Assembly (NCBI GenBank): GCA_003248935.1
Contig: QFQF01000001.1
Location: 124,001-188,000, forward strand
Direction of reading: 5' to 3'
DNA: 64,000 bases
Source: Sphingobium sp.
GTDB taxonomy: Bacteria; Pseudomonadota; Alphaproteobacteria; Sphingomonadales; Sphingomonadaceae
Each line of letters opens with the position of its first letter. Position 1 is the stretch's first letter. The notes beneath the pieces were generated by a model. That model did not search any database. It saw nothing but the letters and a program-made list of their open reading frames with translations, and had not been told where the DNA came from. Made by a program: the position numbers and the translations under genes. Below, one piece after another: positions 51,875-61,377 of the stretch.

Positions 51875-52372
51875 ATGGACGACGTGGCGATCATCGATTT
51901 CGAGGCATCCTGCCTCCCGGAGCAGGGCGAGTCCTATCCGATCGAGGTGGCGCTGGCCCGGGTCGGAGGCCCGGCGAAAAGCTGGCTGATCCGTCCTGCC
52001 GTGCGCTGGCGCTACTGGGACTGGTCGAAAGATGCGGAGGCCATGCATGGCATCAGCAGGGACATGCTTGCCGCACGGGGATTACCACCCATTCAGGTGC
52101 TGAACGAACTCGCGCGGGAAGCCGCCGGATGCCAGGTATACGCCGACAGCGACCTTGACGCCTTCTGGCTGGAAACGCTGGCCGAGGCCTGTGGCCGGCA
52201 ACCGCCCTTTCCTATCCTCTATCTCGGCGAACTCTTCCAGCAGATGCATGCCACGCCGACCGCCATCGTCCGGGCGGAGGATGCCGCCCGCATCCGCCTG
52301 CCGCAACAGCACGTCGCCTGCAAGGATGCCCGGAGGCTCGCCATCGCGGTGGAACTTCTCTCGCGCGCCTGA
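51875..52372 (+). CDS. DEDDh 3'-5' exonuclease-like protein
   Basis: A 165-residue protein of the RNase T / exonuclease fold. Motif I is AIIDFEASCLP (Asp8, Glu10), motif II is in YADSDLDAFWLETL, and motif III is HVACKDARRLA, the H-x-A-x-x-D pattern of the DEDDh group. So all four acidic residues and the His are present. It is short, with no extra domains. ATG 51875 has GAGGG well placed; an ATG at 51842 would add 11 residues. It converges with the GGDEF-EAL gene (6 bases apart). Substrate is unknown; RNA or short DNA ends are likely. Confidence 0.8.
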   Translation: MDDVAIIDFEASCLPEQGESYPIEVALARVGGPAKSWLIRPAVRWRYWDWSKDAEAMHGISRDMLAARGLPPIQVLNELAREAAGCQVYADSDLDAFWLETLAEACGRQPPFPILYLGELFQQMHATPTAIVRAEDAARIRLPQQHVACKDARRLAIAVELLSRA

Positions 52373-52378
52373 GCGTAT

Positions 52379-54565
52379 TTACCGCCTGCCGAACGCGCCC
52401 CGCACGACATTGCCGGTCAGCGCGAACTTTTCGACGAACAGGTCCGCCGGCATGGGGACGCCGAACAGATAGCCCTGCCCCTCCTCGCAGCCCTCATCCG
52501 CGAGGAAAGCCCGTTGCTCGTCCGTCTCTACGCCTTCGGCGACGACGGCCAGCGACAGTTGATGAGCAAGCTTCACAAGCGCCGTAACGATCGCCTGGTC
52601 ACGGCCGGATTCATGCATCGCCTGAACGAAGCTCTTGTCGATCTTGATATGCGTGATCGGATAGCTTTTCAGCAGATTGAGCGACGCATAGCCGGTACCG
52701 AAATCATCGAAGGCAAGATCGACGCCCTGATCACGCAACCGGCGCAGTTGCGGTAGGATCAGGCTCTCCTGATCCAGTACGACATTCTCCGTGATCTCCA
52801 GTTGCAGTCCTTCGGGCGCAAGACCGGATAGTCCGAGCGTACGCGCCACGACCGCGCAAAGATCATCGGCGCGGAACTGCGCGGCGAACAGGTTGACGCT
52901 GACCCGGAATTCCGGATTGACGGCGCGCCATTCGGCCGCCTGGGCGCAGGCCCGCTCCAGCACCTTGCTGCCCACCGTCGTCGCCAGGGCGCTGTTCTCC
53001 AGCGCCGGCAGGAACGCGGCAGGCAACAGCAGGCCGCGCACCGGATGACGCCATCGGATCAACGCCTCCGCACCGATCAAAGCTCCGTCGGACAGCCGTA
53101 TCTGCGGCTGGTAGTATAGAAGGATTTCGTCCCGTTCGACCGCGCGATGCAGTTCCGCGTCATACATCCGGCGGGCCACCGCCTCTGCCCGCAATGCCGG
53201 GATATACAGGAAGGAATGGCCGCGCCCGCGTGCTTTTGCCTGAAACAGCGCCAGATCCCCGCTTGCGATCAACTCTTCCACGGTATCGCCATGGTCGGGC
53301 GCGATAGCGAGGCCACAATTCGCCGAAATCCGGATTTCATGCCCTTCGATCAGGATTGGCTCGGCAACCGCCCGCATCGCCCGATCCGCCATGCGTGACA
53401 GTTCGATGGGGTCGGCAATCCCGCGCATCAGCATGGCGAATTCGTCGCCGCCGACGCGGGCAACCGTGTCCTTCGCCCCTGCCAACTGGCTCAACCGCAC
53501 GCCTACCCGGCGCAGGATCGCGTCGCCGACGGCCTGACCAAGCGTGTCGTTGACATCCTTGAACCCGCCCAGGTCGATCATGATCAGGGATGGCGGCACG
53601 GCGCTGCGTAGGGCCGCTTCGGCGCGACTGTTCAGCAGGTTACGATTGGGGAGGCCCGTGAGACTGTCATAGTTGGCCAGCCGATGCAGTGCATCCTCAT
53701 GCCGACGGCGTTCGCTGATGTCGCGCACGATCGCGCCAAAATGAAGCTTGCCGTCCTCCCGCCAGCGGGACCAGGACAGGTCCACAGGGAACGGCGTTCC
53801 GTCACGGCGCAACCCGCGCAATGACACCGTTTCCTGACCAGGACCAATATCCTCCCGGGCGCGGTTGATCGTCTCGCGCACCATGTCGCGCTCGTCCGGA
53901 TGGACCAGCATGAACAGCGGCCGCCCTATCACATCGTCCGGCATATGGCCGAACATCGCAATCGCTGCCTCGTTCCAGGCTGTGACGCGATAGCTCTCGT
54001 CGAAACAGATCACCGCATTGGGAGATGTCGCGGCGCTGGCGGCGAACTGCGAGGGCCGCGCCTCGCCAGCCACTTCCAGCCGACGCAGTTCCAGCTTGTC
54101 CGACGCCATTTGCCCCAGATCCCTGAGCCGGGCGCGATCCTGCGCATCGAAGGCTGTCCAGGGCTCTGAATCGATGACGCACAGCGCGCCCAGCGCGTGC
54201 CCCGCCGGATCACGCAACGCCACCCCGGCATAGAAACGGATCATGCCGCCCCTGACCAGAGGATTGTCATGAAAACGCAGATCGAGTTGCGCATCCTCAA
54301 CCACCAGAACTTCCCGCTGGGTGATCGCATGGGCGCAAAACGAGATTTCGCGGCGCATGTCCGCTTTGCCGATTCCCGAGCTGGCGGCAAAGAAAACGCG
54401 CTCCTCCCCGATCATGTTGACGGCTGCCGCTGGTGTTGAAAACACCCGTCGCGCAATCTGAACTACGGGATCGAGAGAGGGCAGCATCCTGCCCTCGGCC
54501 AACGCATAGCCAGCCAGGGCAATGAGCCTGCCTTCCTCATCCGCTATCGCATCTGGACACCGCAC
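52379..54565 (-). CDS. GAF-PAS-GGDEF-EAL protein (c-di-GMP turnover)
   Basis: A 728-residue cytosolic signalling protein. A GAF domain (about 25-165, with REISFCAHAI and FYAGVALRDP) is followed by PAS (about 175-290), GGDEF (about 295-460) and EAL (about 470-715). The GGDEF motif (372-376) is intact, but the metal loop reads MIDLGGFKDVND, with Gly in place of the second Asp, and no inhibitory RxxD is seen. The EAL motif (GAEALIRW), DDFGTGYASL and AEGVE are intact, so phosphodiesterase activity is likely and cyclase activity is less sure. It shares its GAF type with the divergent cyclase gene 214 bases away. Confidence 0.93.
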   Translation of the reverse strand: MRCPDAIADEEGRLIALAGYALAEGRMLPSLDPVVQIARRVFSTPAAAVNMIGEERVFFAASSGIGKADMRREISFCAHAITQREVLVVEDAQLDLRFHDNPLVRGGMIRFYAGVALRDPAGHALGALCVIDSEPWTAFDAQDRARLRDLGQMASDKLELRRLEVAGEARPSQFAASAATSPNAVICFDESYRVTAWNEAAIAMFGHMPDDVIGRPLFMLVHPDERDMVRETINRAREDIGPGQETVSLRGLRRDGTPFPVDLSWSRWREDGKLHFGAIVRDISERRRHEDALHRLANYDSLTGLPNRNLLNSRAEAALRSAVPPSLIMIDLGGFKDVNDTLGQAVGDAILRRVGVRLSQLAGAKDTVARVGGDEFAMLMRGIADPIELSRMADRAMRAVAEPILIEGHEIRISANCGLAIAPDHGDTVEELIASGDLALFQAKARGRGHSFLYIPALRAEAVARRMYDAELHRAVERDEILLYYQPQIRLSDGALIGAEALIRWRHPVRGLLLPAAFLPALENSALATTVGSKVLERACAQAAEWRAVNPEFRVSVNLFAAQFRADDLCAVVARTLGLSGLAPEGLQLEITENVVLDQESLILPQLRRLRDQGVDLAFDDFGTGYASLNLLKSYPITHIKIDKSFVQAMHESGRDQAIVTALVKLAHQLSLAVVAEGVETDEQRAFLADEGCEEGQGYLFGVPMPADLFVEKFALTGNVVRGAFGRR

Positions 54566-54779
54566 ACATTCGTTCCCTGTTGCCCAAGGGCCGACGCTAT
54601 GCGGCAGAAACCAACAAATCTCTAAAATGACGACAAAAAAACGGTCTGTTCCGGATTGATTGGCTCACCGTCTTGATTGCGCAACCGTTGTCCTCTTCAC
54701 ATTCCGTCCGCATACCCTAATTTATGTTGTGTCGATCTGGAGCGGCGAACCGAACGTCGCCGCTGGAGTCAAACCGTTC

Positions 54780-55769
54780 ATGGATGATCCCGCAAAACTG
54801 TTCGACGAAGCCGGACGGCTGGCCGCGCTCCAGCGATACGATATTCTGGACACCGACCCCGAGGGGCCCTTCGACAAGATAACGGCGCTGGTCCGCACGA
54901 TCCTGGACGTGCCGATGGCCGCGGTCTCGCTGGTTGACGCCAATCGCCAGTGGTTCAAGGCGCGGCAGGGTCTCGACGCCTGCGAGACGCCGCGTGACGT
55001 GTCGTTCTGCGCCCACGCGATCCGCGCGTCGGAGACCATGGTCATCGTCGATGCGCGTGCCGATCCGCGTTTCCAGGACAACCCGCTGGTGACCGGATCG
55101 CCGTTCGTCGCCGCTTATGCCGGGGCGCCGCTCCGGACGCCCGATGGCTACAATATCGGCGCGCTCTGCGCCATCGACACGCAGCCGCGCGCCTTCGATC
55201 CTTCCCAGATCGCTATCCTGGGCCAGCTCGCCAGTCTCGTCATGGACAGCATCGAACTGCGCCAGATCGCGGACCGCGATCACCTGACTGGCGCGCTCAC
55301 CCGGCGCGCGCTGATCGCGGAGATGGACAGGGAAATAGAACGTCACGCCCGCTACCATCGCTCGGCATCGCTGATGCTGATCGACATCGATCACTTCAAG
55401 GCGATCAACGACACGCATGGCCATCCCGTCGGGGACGAAGTACTGAAGACGATCGCCGCCTGCTGCGAGGCGCAGATGCGGCCAAGCGATTTTTTCGGAC
55501 GCATCGGCGGAGAGGAATTCGCCATCCTTCTTCCGGAAACGGACGCCGACGATGCGATGCTTGTGGCGGAGCGCCTTCGCGGGTCGGTTCGCGCGTTGGT
55601 CATCGACGTCCTGAAGGGCGCCGCCGTCACCGCAAGCTTCGGCATCGCTGCGCTGACACCCGATTGCGTGTCCAGCGAACGCTGGCTCGCCCGGGCCGAT
55701 GAGGGGCTGTACAGCGCGAAACGCACCGGTCGCGATCGTTGCTGCATCGCCGGTGCGGCCATTTCCTGA
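54780..55769 (+). CDS. GAF-GGDEF diguanylate cyclase
   Basis: A 329-residue cyclase that makes c-di-GMP from two GTP. A GAF domain fills residues about 15-160 (RDVSFCAHAI, AAYAGAPLRTPDGYNIGALC), followed by the GGDEF domain. The active site is GGEEF (243-247) with LMLIDIDHFKAIND and GHPVGD intact. The inhibitory site RPSD (234-237) is five residues before GGEEF, so product inhibition is expected. ATG 54780 was chosen; upstream codons have no domain. It lies 126 bases before the cellulose genes and on the same strand, so it may supply c-di-GMP to BcsA. Confidence 0.93.
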   Translation: MDDPAKLFDEAGRLAALQRYDILDTDPEGPFDKITALVRTILDVPMAAVSLVDANRQWFKARQGLDACETPRDVSFCAHAIRASETMVIVDARADPRFQDNPLVTGSPFVAAYAGAPLRTPDGYNIGALCAIDTQPRAFDPSQIAILGQLASLVMDSIELRQIADRDHLTGALTRRALIAEMDREIERHARYHRSASLMLIDIDHFKAINDTHGHPVGDEVLKTIAACCEAQMRPSDFFGRIGGEEFAILLPETDADDAMLVAERLRGSVRALVIDVLKGAAVTASFGIAALTPDCVSSERWLARADEGLYSAKRTGRDRCCIAGAAIS

Positions 55770-55895
55770 ACCCATCGGCCATCAAACCGATCCTCGTTGC
55801 GCAAACGCAAGGAAATCCGTCCCTTTCTCTCCGTCATGAACATCTTGTTAACCAATTAAGGTGACAATTGCCGGGACCAAAGCTGGGGACCGACA

Positions 55896-56240
55896 ATGCG
55901 TCAGGATGCACGAAGCCTGCTGGAACGACTGGGCAGGAAGGGATTCCGTTATGAGGAATTCTCCGATCCGTTCGCCGATATGGAGCTGTGGCCCATCTTC
56001 GAGGCGCTGCTGAGGGATGAGCGCGTGGTCGGAACGCAGCCGTCGACGATCCGCATGGCGGAGGTCGAAATGCGGGCGGCGACGCGCCCGGATGTCGCTG
56101 CTCCCGCACAAATGGCCGGACCGCTCGCGGCCCCCGCGCATCTTTTTGATCGTTACGCCGCGCCTGCGGCCGACCCCACGCCCCCCAACATCGTCAACAT
56201 GCGCCAGTTCTTCGGGCGCCTTTCGGACGGAGAGCGCTGA
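55896..56240 (+). CDS. BcsR/BcsP-like small protein of the cellulose operon
   Basis: A 114-residue protein. Its N-terminal part, SLLERLGRKGFRYEEFSD then ELWPIFEALLRD, resembles BcsR, the short helper that forms the BcsRQ complex and regulates cellulose synthase. The rest (about 50-114) is Pro/Ala-rich and ends VNMRQFFGRLSDGER. Similar extended forms have been called BcsP. The stop shares one base with the bcsQ start (TGATG at 56238-56242), so coupling is likely. It is probably the first gene of the bcs operon. The match is by pattern and position, so moderate confidence. Confidence 0.65.
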   Translation: MRQDARSLLERLGRKGFRYEEFSDPFADMELWPIFEALLRDERVVGTQPSTIRMAEVEMRAATRPDVAAPAQMAGPLAAPAHLFDRYAAPAADPTPPNIVNMRQFFGRLSDGER

Positions 56241-56971
56241 TGCTGATTGTCGCGCACGCGCCCAAGGGCGGCACCGGCTCAACCTTCCTGACGGCGATGC
56301 TGGCGCAGAACCTCGCCGCGCGCGGCCACCAGGTCGCCGCCGTCGACATGACCTTTCAGGATTCGCTCAAGCTCTATTTCGGCCTGCTGCCCAACCAGCC
56401 GGTCATCGAGATGACGGCCACGACCAGCGAGACGATGATGGTCGCTGGCGTCGAGTTGCTGAACGCCCACAGCTTTTCCCGCGACCCCGCCTTCGCCGAA
56501 TCGATCGGAGAGGGCTTCTCGCCGTTGCTGGCGAAGGATCGCATCACCATCGTCGACGTCGCGTCCGACGACCGCGCGCTGAAGGATTTCCTGATGCCGC
56601 ACGCGGACCTGCACCTGTGTGCGCTGACCGCCTGCCCCGCATCGGCGGCCGTGCTGCCGAAGGTAGAGCCGGGCACGCCGGCTGTCTCGCTTGCCAGGAC
56701 CGCCTTCGTCCTTAACCAGCTGGACGATCGCCGCCGCCTGTCCCGGCACACCCACAGCTTCCTGCGCCAGTTGCTCGGCGATCGCCTGATCGGCACCGTC
56801 CGCGTGGACGAGGCGCTGAATGAAGCGCTCGCCACCTTCGAGCCGCTGGCGAAGGCAGCGCCATCCAGCGTGCTGATCCCCGACATGTTGCGCCTCACCA
56901 TCGCGCTCGAGGCGCGGCTGGGCATCGCGCCCGAGACGGACGCGACCTCCCTCCAGAATGCGGCAGTCTGA
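56240..56971 (+). CDS. bcsQ: Cellulose synthesis ATPase BcsQ (MinD/ParA-like)
   Basis: BcsQ is a MinD-family protein that helps assemble the cellulose synthase at the membrane. The 243-residue protein has the deviant Walker A APKGGTGSTFL, in which the signature Lys9 is kept but the P-loop Lys is Ser14. E. coli BcsQ also lacks that Lys, so this is a family feature and not damage. The switch region VAAVDMTFQDSLKLYFGL and the IVDVAS strand are present. It sits between the BcsR-like gene and the fused bcsAB, each joined by one shared base. Confidence 0.85.
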   Translation: MLIVAHAPKGGTGSTFLTAMLAQNLAARGHQVAAVDMTFQDSLKLYFGLLPNQPVIEMTATTSETMMVAGVELLNAHSFSRDPAFAESIGEGFSPLLAKDRITIVDVASDDRALKDFLMPHADLHLCALTACPASAAVLPKVEPGTPAVSLARTAFVLNQLDDRRRLSRHTHSFLRQLLGDRLIGTVRVDEALNEALATFEPLAKAAPSSVLIPDMLRLTIALEARLGIAPETDATSLQNAAV

Positions 56972-59900
56972 TGAACGCCATTCAGAAGGGCATCGCCGTA
57001 CTGGCCATGGCCGATCGCGAAAACGATCCGTCCGCCGCGAGCCTGTCGCGTACCATAGCGACATGGCTCGTCGGCCTGTGCGTGGTCGGCCTCGCCATCA
57101 TGGTGATCACCGTACCACTCGACCTGCACGCGCAATGGTCGTTCGCGATCGCCAGTATCGTCGGCGCGATCCTGATAGGCCGCGTCAAGTCGCGGCGCGC
57201 GACGCTGGTGATCGCCGCGCTCTCGTTGCTGGTCTCGACGCGCTACATGCTCTGGCGCACCACCAACACGCTCGAATTCGACAGCTTCCCCGCCTTCTTC
57301 CTGGGGACGGGCCTCTATCTCGCGGAACTCTATGCCTGGCTCATCCTGGCGCTCGGCTTCCTCCAGACCAGCTGGCCGCTGGAACGGCCGGTGGTGGAAG
57401 TCGAGGGCACGCCGGACCAGTGGCCGACCGTCGATATCTACGTTCCGACCTATAACGAGAGCCTGGAGATCGTGCGCAACACAGTCTTCGCCGCGATGGA
57501 CCTCGATTATCCGGCCGACCGGTTCAAGGTGTTCATTCTCGACGACGGCCGTCGCCCGGAATTTCGCGCCTTTGCGCGACAGGCGGGCTGCGGCTACCTG
57601 ACCCGTGCCGACAATCTGCACGCCAAGGCTGGCAATCTGAACGCGGCGATGAAGAAGACGGATGGCGAGTTGATCGCCATCTTCGACTGTGATCACGTAC
57701 CCACCCGCGCCTTCCTCCAGCTCTCGGTCGGCTGGTTCCAGAAGGATGCGAAGCTGGCGCTGATGCAGACGCCGCACCATTTCTATTCGCCCGATCCGGT
57801 CCAGCGGAACCTCGGTGCCGCCGACATGCCCGGCGAAGGCGACCTCTTCTACGGTGCCGTCCAGAAGGGCAACGACCTGTGGAACGCGACCTTCTTCTGC
57901 GGCTCTTGCGCAATCATCCGCCGCGAGGCGCTGATGCAGACCAACGGCTTTGCGGGCGAGACGGTGACGGAGGACGCCCACACCGCCCTCAAGCTGCAAC
58001 GCATGGGGTGGAACACCGCCTATATCGCCGCGCGCCTGTCCGCCGGTCTCGCGACCGAACGGCTTGTCCTGCACATCGGCCAGCGCATCCGCTGGGCACG
58101 TGGCATGACCCAGATCTTCCGCATCGACAATCCGCTGCTGGGCAAGGGCCTCAAGTGGCAACAGCGGCTTTGTTACCTGAACGCGATGCTGCACTTCCAG
58201 TTTCCACTGCCCCGCATCGTGTTCCTGACGTCTCCGCTCGCCTATCTGATCGCCGGACAAAGCATCATCCACGCATCCGCGTCGATGATCTTCGCCTATG
58301 CGCTACCGCATTTGTTCGTCTCGATGCAGTCGGGCGAGCGGCTTCAGGGCGGTGATCGCCAGCCGTTCTGGGGCGAAATCTACGAGACGCTGCTTGCCTT
58401 CCACCTCGTCAAGCCGACGGTCTTCACGCTGTTCCAGCCACGCAAGGGCAAGTTCAACGTGACGGACAAGGGCGACCTGCTCGACCAGACCTATTTCGAT
58501 CTGGCGACCGTGCGCCCACACCTGATCGCAGCCGGGCTGCTGATCTTCGGCATCGTGCTCGGCGTATCCAAATATCTGTTCTTTCAGGATCTCTTCCCGA
58601 TGCAGCTGGGCACGCTGCTGCTCAACACCCTGTGGGCGAGCTTCAGCCTGATCATCCTGCTCGCCGCGATCTCGGTCGCGCGGGAACGCAAGCAGACCCG
58701 CCAGCATATCCGCATCACCGCATCCCTGCCCGTCACCCTCTATTTCGAGGACGGCTTCGTCGTCGAGGGCGTGACGGAGAACATCTCCATGGGCGGCCTC
58801 GCGATCCACATGCCGAAGGGCTTCGCGCTTCAGGACCGCGTCGTGACCGACGTATCGCTGCCGATGGGCGACGAGACGCTCGCGATCCCGGTTGAGGTGA
58901 TCCGCATGGCCAGCGGGCTGGCGCAGGTCCGCTTCAAGCCGCTCGAGGACGTCCGCATTCGCCAGCTCGTCCGGTCCGTCATGGGCCGCGCCGACGCGTG
59001 GGAGCCGGTCGCGCCCCACCCGACCATTTCCGGCCTGCGCTCGCTGCGCAACATCATTCGGGTAGACATGACCACTCTGGGAAGGATTTCGACCGTGTCT
59101 TCGTTCATGCGGCGGAAAGCCGTGGTCGCCGCTGGCCTCGCAGCCGCGCTGGTGCTGACCGGCGGGCTCGTGATGACGGCCCCGGCATTTGCCCAGGACA
59201 CGGCGGACGCGACCGCGAAGCCGGCCGAGGCAAAAGTCGAAACACCCGTGGCGGGCGGCATCGCGCAGCACCGCCTCACCCTGCGCGACCTTCAGGTTAA
59301 GAGTCCGATCCGGCTTCAGGGAACACGCGGAGAGATCGGCATTCCGTTCGGCCTGCCCGCGAACCAGGTGGTTACGGACGCCACCCTGACCCTGTCCTTC
59401 GCCTATTCACCCGCCCTTATCGGCGATCTCAGCCAGCTTGTCGTCCTGCTGAACGGTGAGGTGGTAAAGATCATCCGTCTCGATCCCTCGGGCGCGGCTG
59501 GCCAGCAGATCGCGATCCCGGTCAATCCGGCGCAGATCGTGCCCGGCACCAACCAGCTGAACCTGCGCCTCATCGGCCATTACACCCGCGATTGCGAGGA
59601 TCCATTCCACTCCTCGCTCTGGACCAACATCAGCAATCTGCGTTCCTGGCTCGACCTTTCGACCCAGACGCTGGACATCGCACCGGACCTTGCGCGTCTT
59701 CCCACGCCATTCTTCGACAAGAACGAGAACAGTGCGCTTCGCTTGCCGTTCCTGTTCGCCGGTGCGCCGACCAATGCGGAGCTGGAAGCCTCGGCGAGTG
59801 TCGCATCCTGGTTCGGCGGCATGGCGAGCTATCGCGGCTTCTCGTTCAAACCCGGCTATGGCCAGTTGCCGCGCGGCAACGCCGTCGTCTTCATGACGCC

Positions 59901-61377
59901 GAACCGGCGTGTGGGCGGGCTGACCCCGAACATCACTGGCGCTCAGATCGCCGTCATCCGCAACCCGGCGGACCGCTTCGGCCAGTTGCTGGTCGTCATG
60001 GGCCGCAACGATCGCGAACTCAAGCAGGCGGCGGCCGTCCTCACGAGCGGCCGAGGCGTGCTGGGCGGCGCCATCGTCTCCGTCGACGGTGCCCGCATCC
60101 CGTCCTATGCCCGCTACGCCGCCCCCCGCTGGCTGCGTACCGACCGGCCCGTGCGGCTGGGCGAGTTGGTGAGCGGTTATGCGCTGGAGGGCCGCGGCCT
60201 GCCGCCCGGCCCGTTGACGGCCGGCTTCAAAGTCGCGCCGGACCTGTTCTTCTGGCCGCGTCAGGGCGCCACGCTGAACCTGCGTTATCGGTACCCCTCG
60301 GCACCCTGGCTGGACCCGGCGGCATCGCGCCTCGACGTGTCAATCAACAACCAGTATCTGCGCACCCTGCCGCTGACCGATCGCGGCTGGTGGGACGTGC
60401 TGCGCGGCGTGCCGCATGCCAGCTCGACCACGGGCGAGAATGCCGTGATCCTGCCGCGCTACAACCTCTTCGGTCACAACGAGCTGACGTTCGACTACAA
60501 CATCATTCTGGCCGAGAAGAAGAAGTGCCAGGGCACGATGCCCGACAATGTCCGGGTCAGCATCCTGCCCGACAGCAGCATCGACCTGACCCATGCCTAT
60601 CACGCGCTGCGGATGCCCGATCTCGCGACGTTCGCGAACGCCGGCTATCCCTTCACCATCCGTCCGGACCTCGCCGAAACGACGGTGATCATGGCCCCGC
60701 AGGCCGATCCGGCCACAGTCGAGGCGTTCCTCCAGCTGATGGGCCGCTTCGGCGACTCCACCGGCGCGGCCGTGACGCGCCTTACCGTGACCCGCAGCGT
60801 CGATCGCGGCGCGCTCGAGGGGAAGGACGTGATCGTCATGGGCGGCCTGCCGATGGCACAGTCGGAAGCGCTGTTCGATGGCGCGCCCGTCCGCTTCGAG
60901 GATGGCCACCTGCGCGTCGCCCAACGTACGCCGGTTGCCCGCATCTTCGACGGTTTTTCGCCATTCGCCGATCCGGTGTCGGAACGCGCGGGCGAATTTG
61001 TCGACAGCACCGACAGCTTCTCCGGCATCGTCTCGTTCCAGTCGCCGTTCGAAAACGGCCGGACCGTCATCGCCCTGCTCTCCAGCGACACAGTCTCGCT
61101 GCCCTCGATGGTGGAGGGACTCGCTGACGTAAAGATCAACGCCCAGGTCCAGGGCGACCTTTCGGTCGTCGACGGAGAGGGCATGTCCAGCTTCGCGGTG
61201 GGCAGCGGCTACTGGGTCGGCTCCCTGCCGATCTGGATGAAGCTTGCCTACTGGTTCAGCCAGCGCCCGCTGCTGATGGCGCTTTCCGGCCTGCTCGTCG
61301 CGCTGCTGATCTCCGGGCCCGCCTACATCTTCTTGAAACGCCAGGAGCGTCGTCGCCTGAGCGCGGTGGAAAAGTGA
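56971..61377 (+). CDS. bcsAB: Fused cellulose synthase catalytic and accessory subunit (BcsA-BcsB)
   Basis: A 1,468-residue protein that joins BcsA and BcsB. BcsA (about 1-700) polymerises glucose from UDP-glucose and exports the chain. Catalytic motifs are DDG (191-193), DCD (239-241), TED (333-335) and QRIRW (371-375), with the gating loop FNVTDKG. The PilZ domain has RQHIR (577-581) and ENISMGG (603-609), so c-di-GMP binding should be intact. From about 713 a signal-like span (RKAVVAAGLAAALVLTGGLV) leads into periplasmic BcsB, ending with a C-terminal span (LLMALSGLLVALLISGPAYIF). Most bacteria encode the two apart; fusion is known in acetic acid bacteria. An ATG at 59068 could allow separate BcsB. 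Confidence 0.93.
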   Translation: MNAIQKGIAVLAMADRENDPSAASLSRTIATWLVGLCVVGLAIMVITVPLDLHAQWSFAIASIVGAILIGRVKSRRATLVIAALSLLVSTRYMLWRTTNTLEFDSFPAFFLGTGLYLAELYAWLILALGFLQTSWPLERPVVEVEGTPDQWPTVDIYVPTYNESLEIVRNTVFAAMDLDYPADRFKVFILDDGRRPEFRAFARQAGCGYLTRADNLHAKAGNLNAAMKKTDGELIAIFDCDHVPTRAFLQLSVGWFQKDAKLALMQTPHHFYSPDPVQRNLGAADMPGEGDLFYGAVQKGNDLWNATFFCGSCAIIRREALMQTNGFAGETVTEDAHTALKLQRMGWNTAYIAARLSAGLATERLVLHIGQRIRWARGMTQIFRIDNPLLGKGLKWQQRLCYLNAMLHFQFPLPRIVFLTSPLAYLIAGQSIIHASASMIFAYALPHLFVSMQSGERLQGGDRQPFWGEIYETLLAFHLVKPTVFTLFQPRKGKFNVTDKGDLLDQTYFDLATVRPHLIAAGLLIFGIVLGVSKYLFFQDLFPMQLGTLLLNTLWASFSLIILLAAISVARERKQTRQHIRITASLPVTLYFEDGFVVEGVTENISMGGLAIHMPKGFALQDRVVTDVSLPMGDETLAIPVEVIRMASGLAQVRFKPLEDVRIRQLVRSVMGRADAWEPVAPHPTISGLRSLRNIIRVDMTTLGRISTVSSFMRRKAVVAAGLAAALVLTGGLVMTAPAFAQDTADATAKPAEAKVETPVAGGIAQHRLTLRDLQVKSPIRLQGTRGEIGIPFGLPANQVVTDATLTLSFAYSPALIGDLSQLVVLLNGEVVKIIRLDPSGAAGQQIAIPVNPAQIVPGTNQLNLRLIGHYTRDCEDPFHSSLWTNISNLRSWLDLSTQTLDIAPDLARLPTPFFDKNENSALRLPFLFAGAPTNAELEASASVASWFGGMASYRGFSFKPGYGQLPRGNAVVFMTPNRRVGGLTPNITGAQIAVIRNPADRFGQLLVVMGRNDRELKQAAAVLTSGRGVLGGAIVSVDGARIPSYARYAAPRWLRTDRPVRLGELVSGYALEGRGLPPGPLTAGFKVAPDLFFWPRQGATLNLRYRYPSAPWLDPAASRLDVSINNQYLRTLPLTDRGWWDVLRGVPHASSTTGENAVILPRYNLFGHNELTFDYNIILAEKKKCQGTMPDNVRVSILPDSSIDLTHAYHALRMPDLATFANAGYPFTIRPDLAETTVIMAPQADPATVEAFLQLMGRFGDSTGAAVTRLTVTRSVDRGALEGKDVIVMGGLPMAQSEALFDGAPVRFEDGHLRVAQRTPVARIFDGFSPFADPVSERAGEFVDSTDSFSGIVSFQSPFENGRTVIALLSSDTVSLPSMVEGLADVKINAQVQGDLSVVDGEGMSSFAVGSGYWVGSLPIWMKLAYWFSQRPLLMALSGLLVALLISGPAYIFLKRQERRRLSAVEK

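Noticed and set aside
55848..55859. Two TTAA units before the bcs operon, considered as a CtrA site
   Set aside because: Only 4 bases separate them, which does not fit the consensus.
56262..56284. BcsQ P-loop lacking the usual Lys, considered as evidence of inactivation
   Set aside because: E. coli BcsQ also lacks it, so this is normal for the family.
56374..58272. A 632-residue open frame opposite bcsQ and bcsA
   Set aside because: Antisense of a clearly coding region with intact catalytic motifs.
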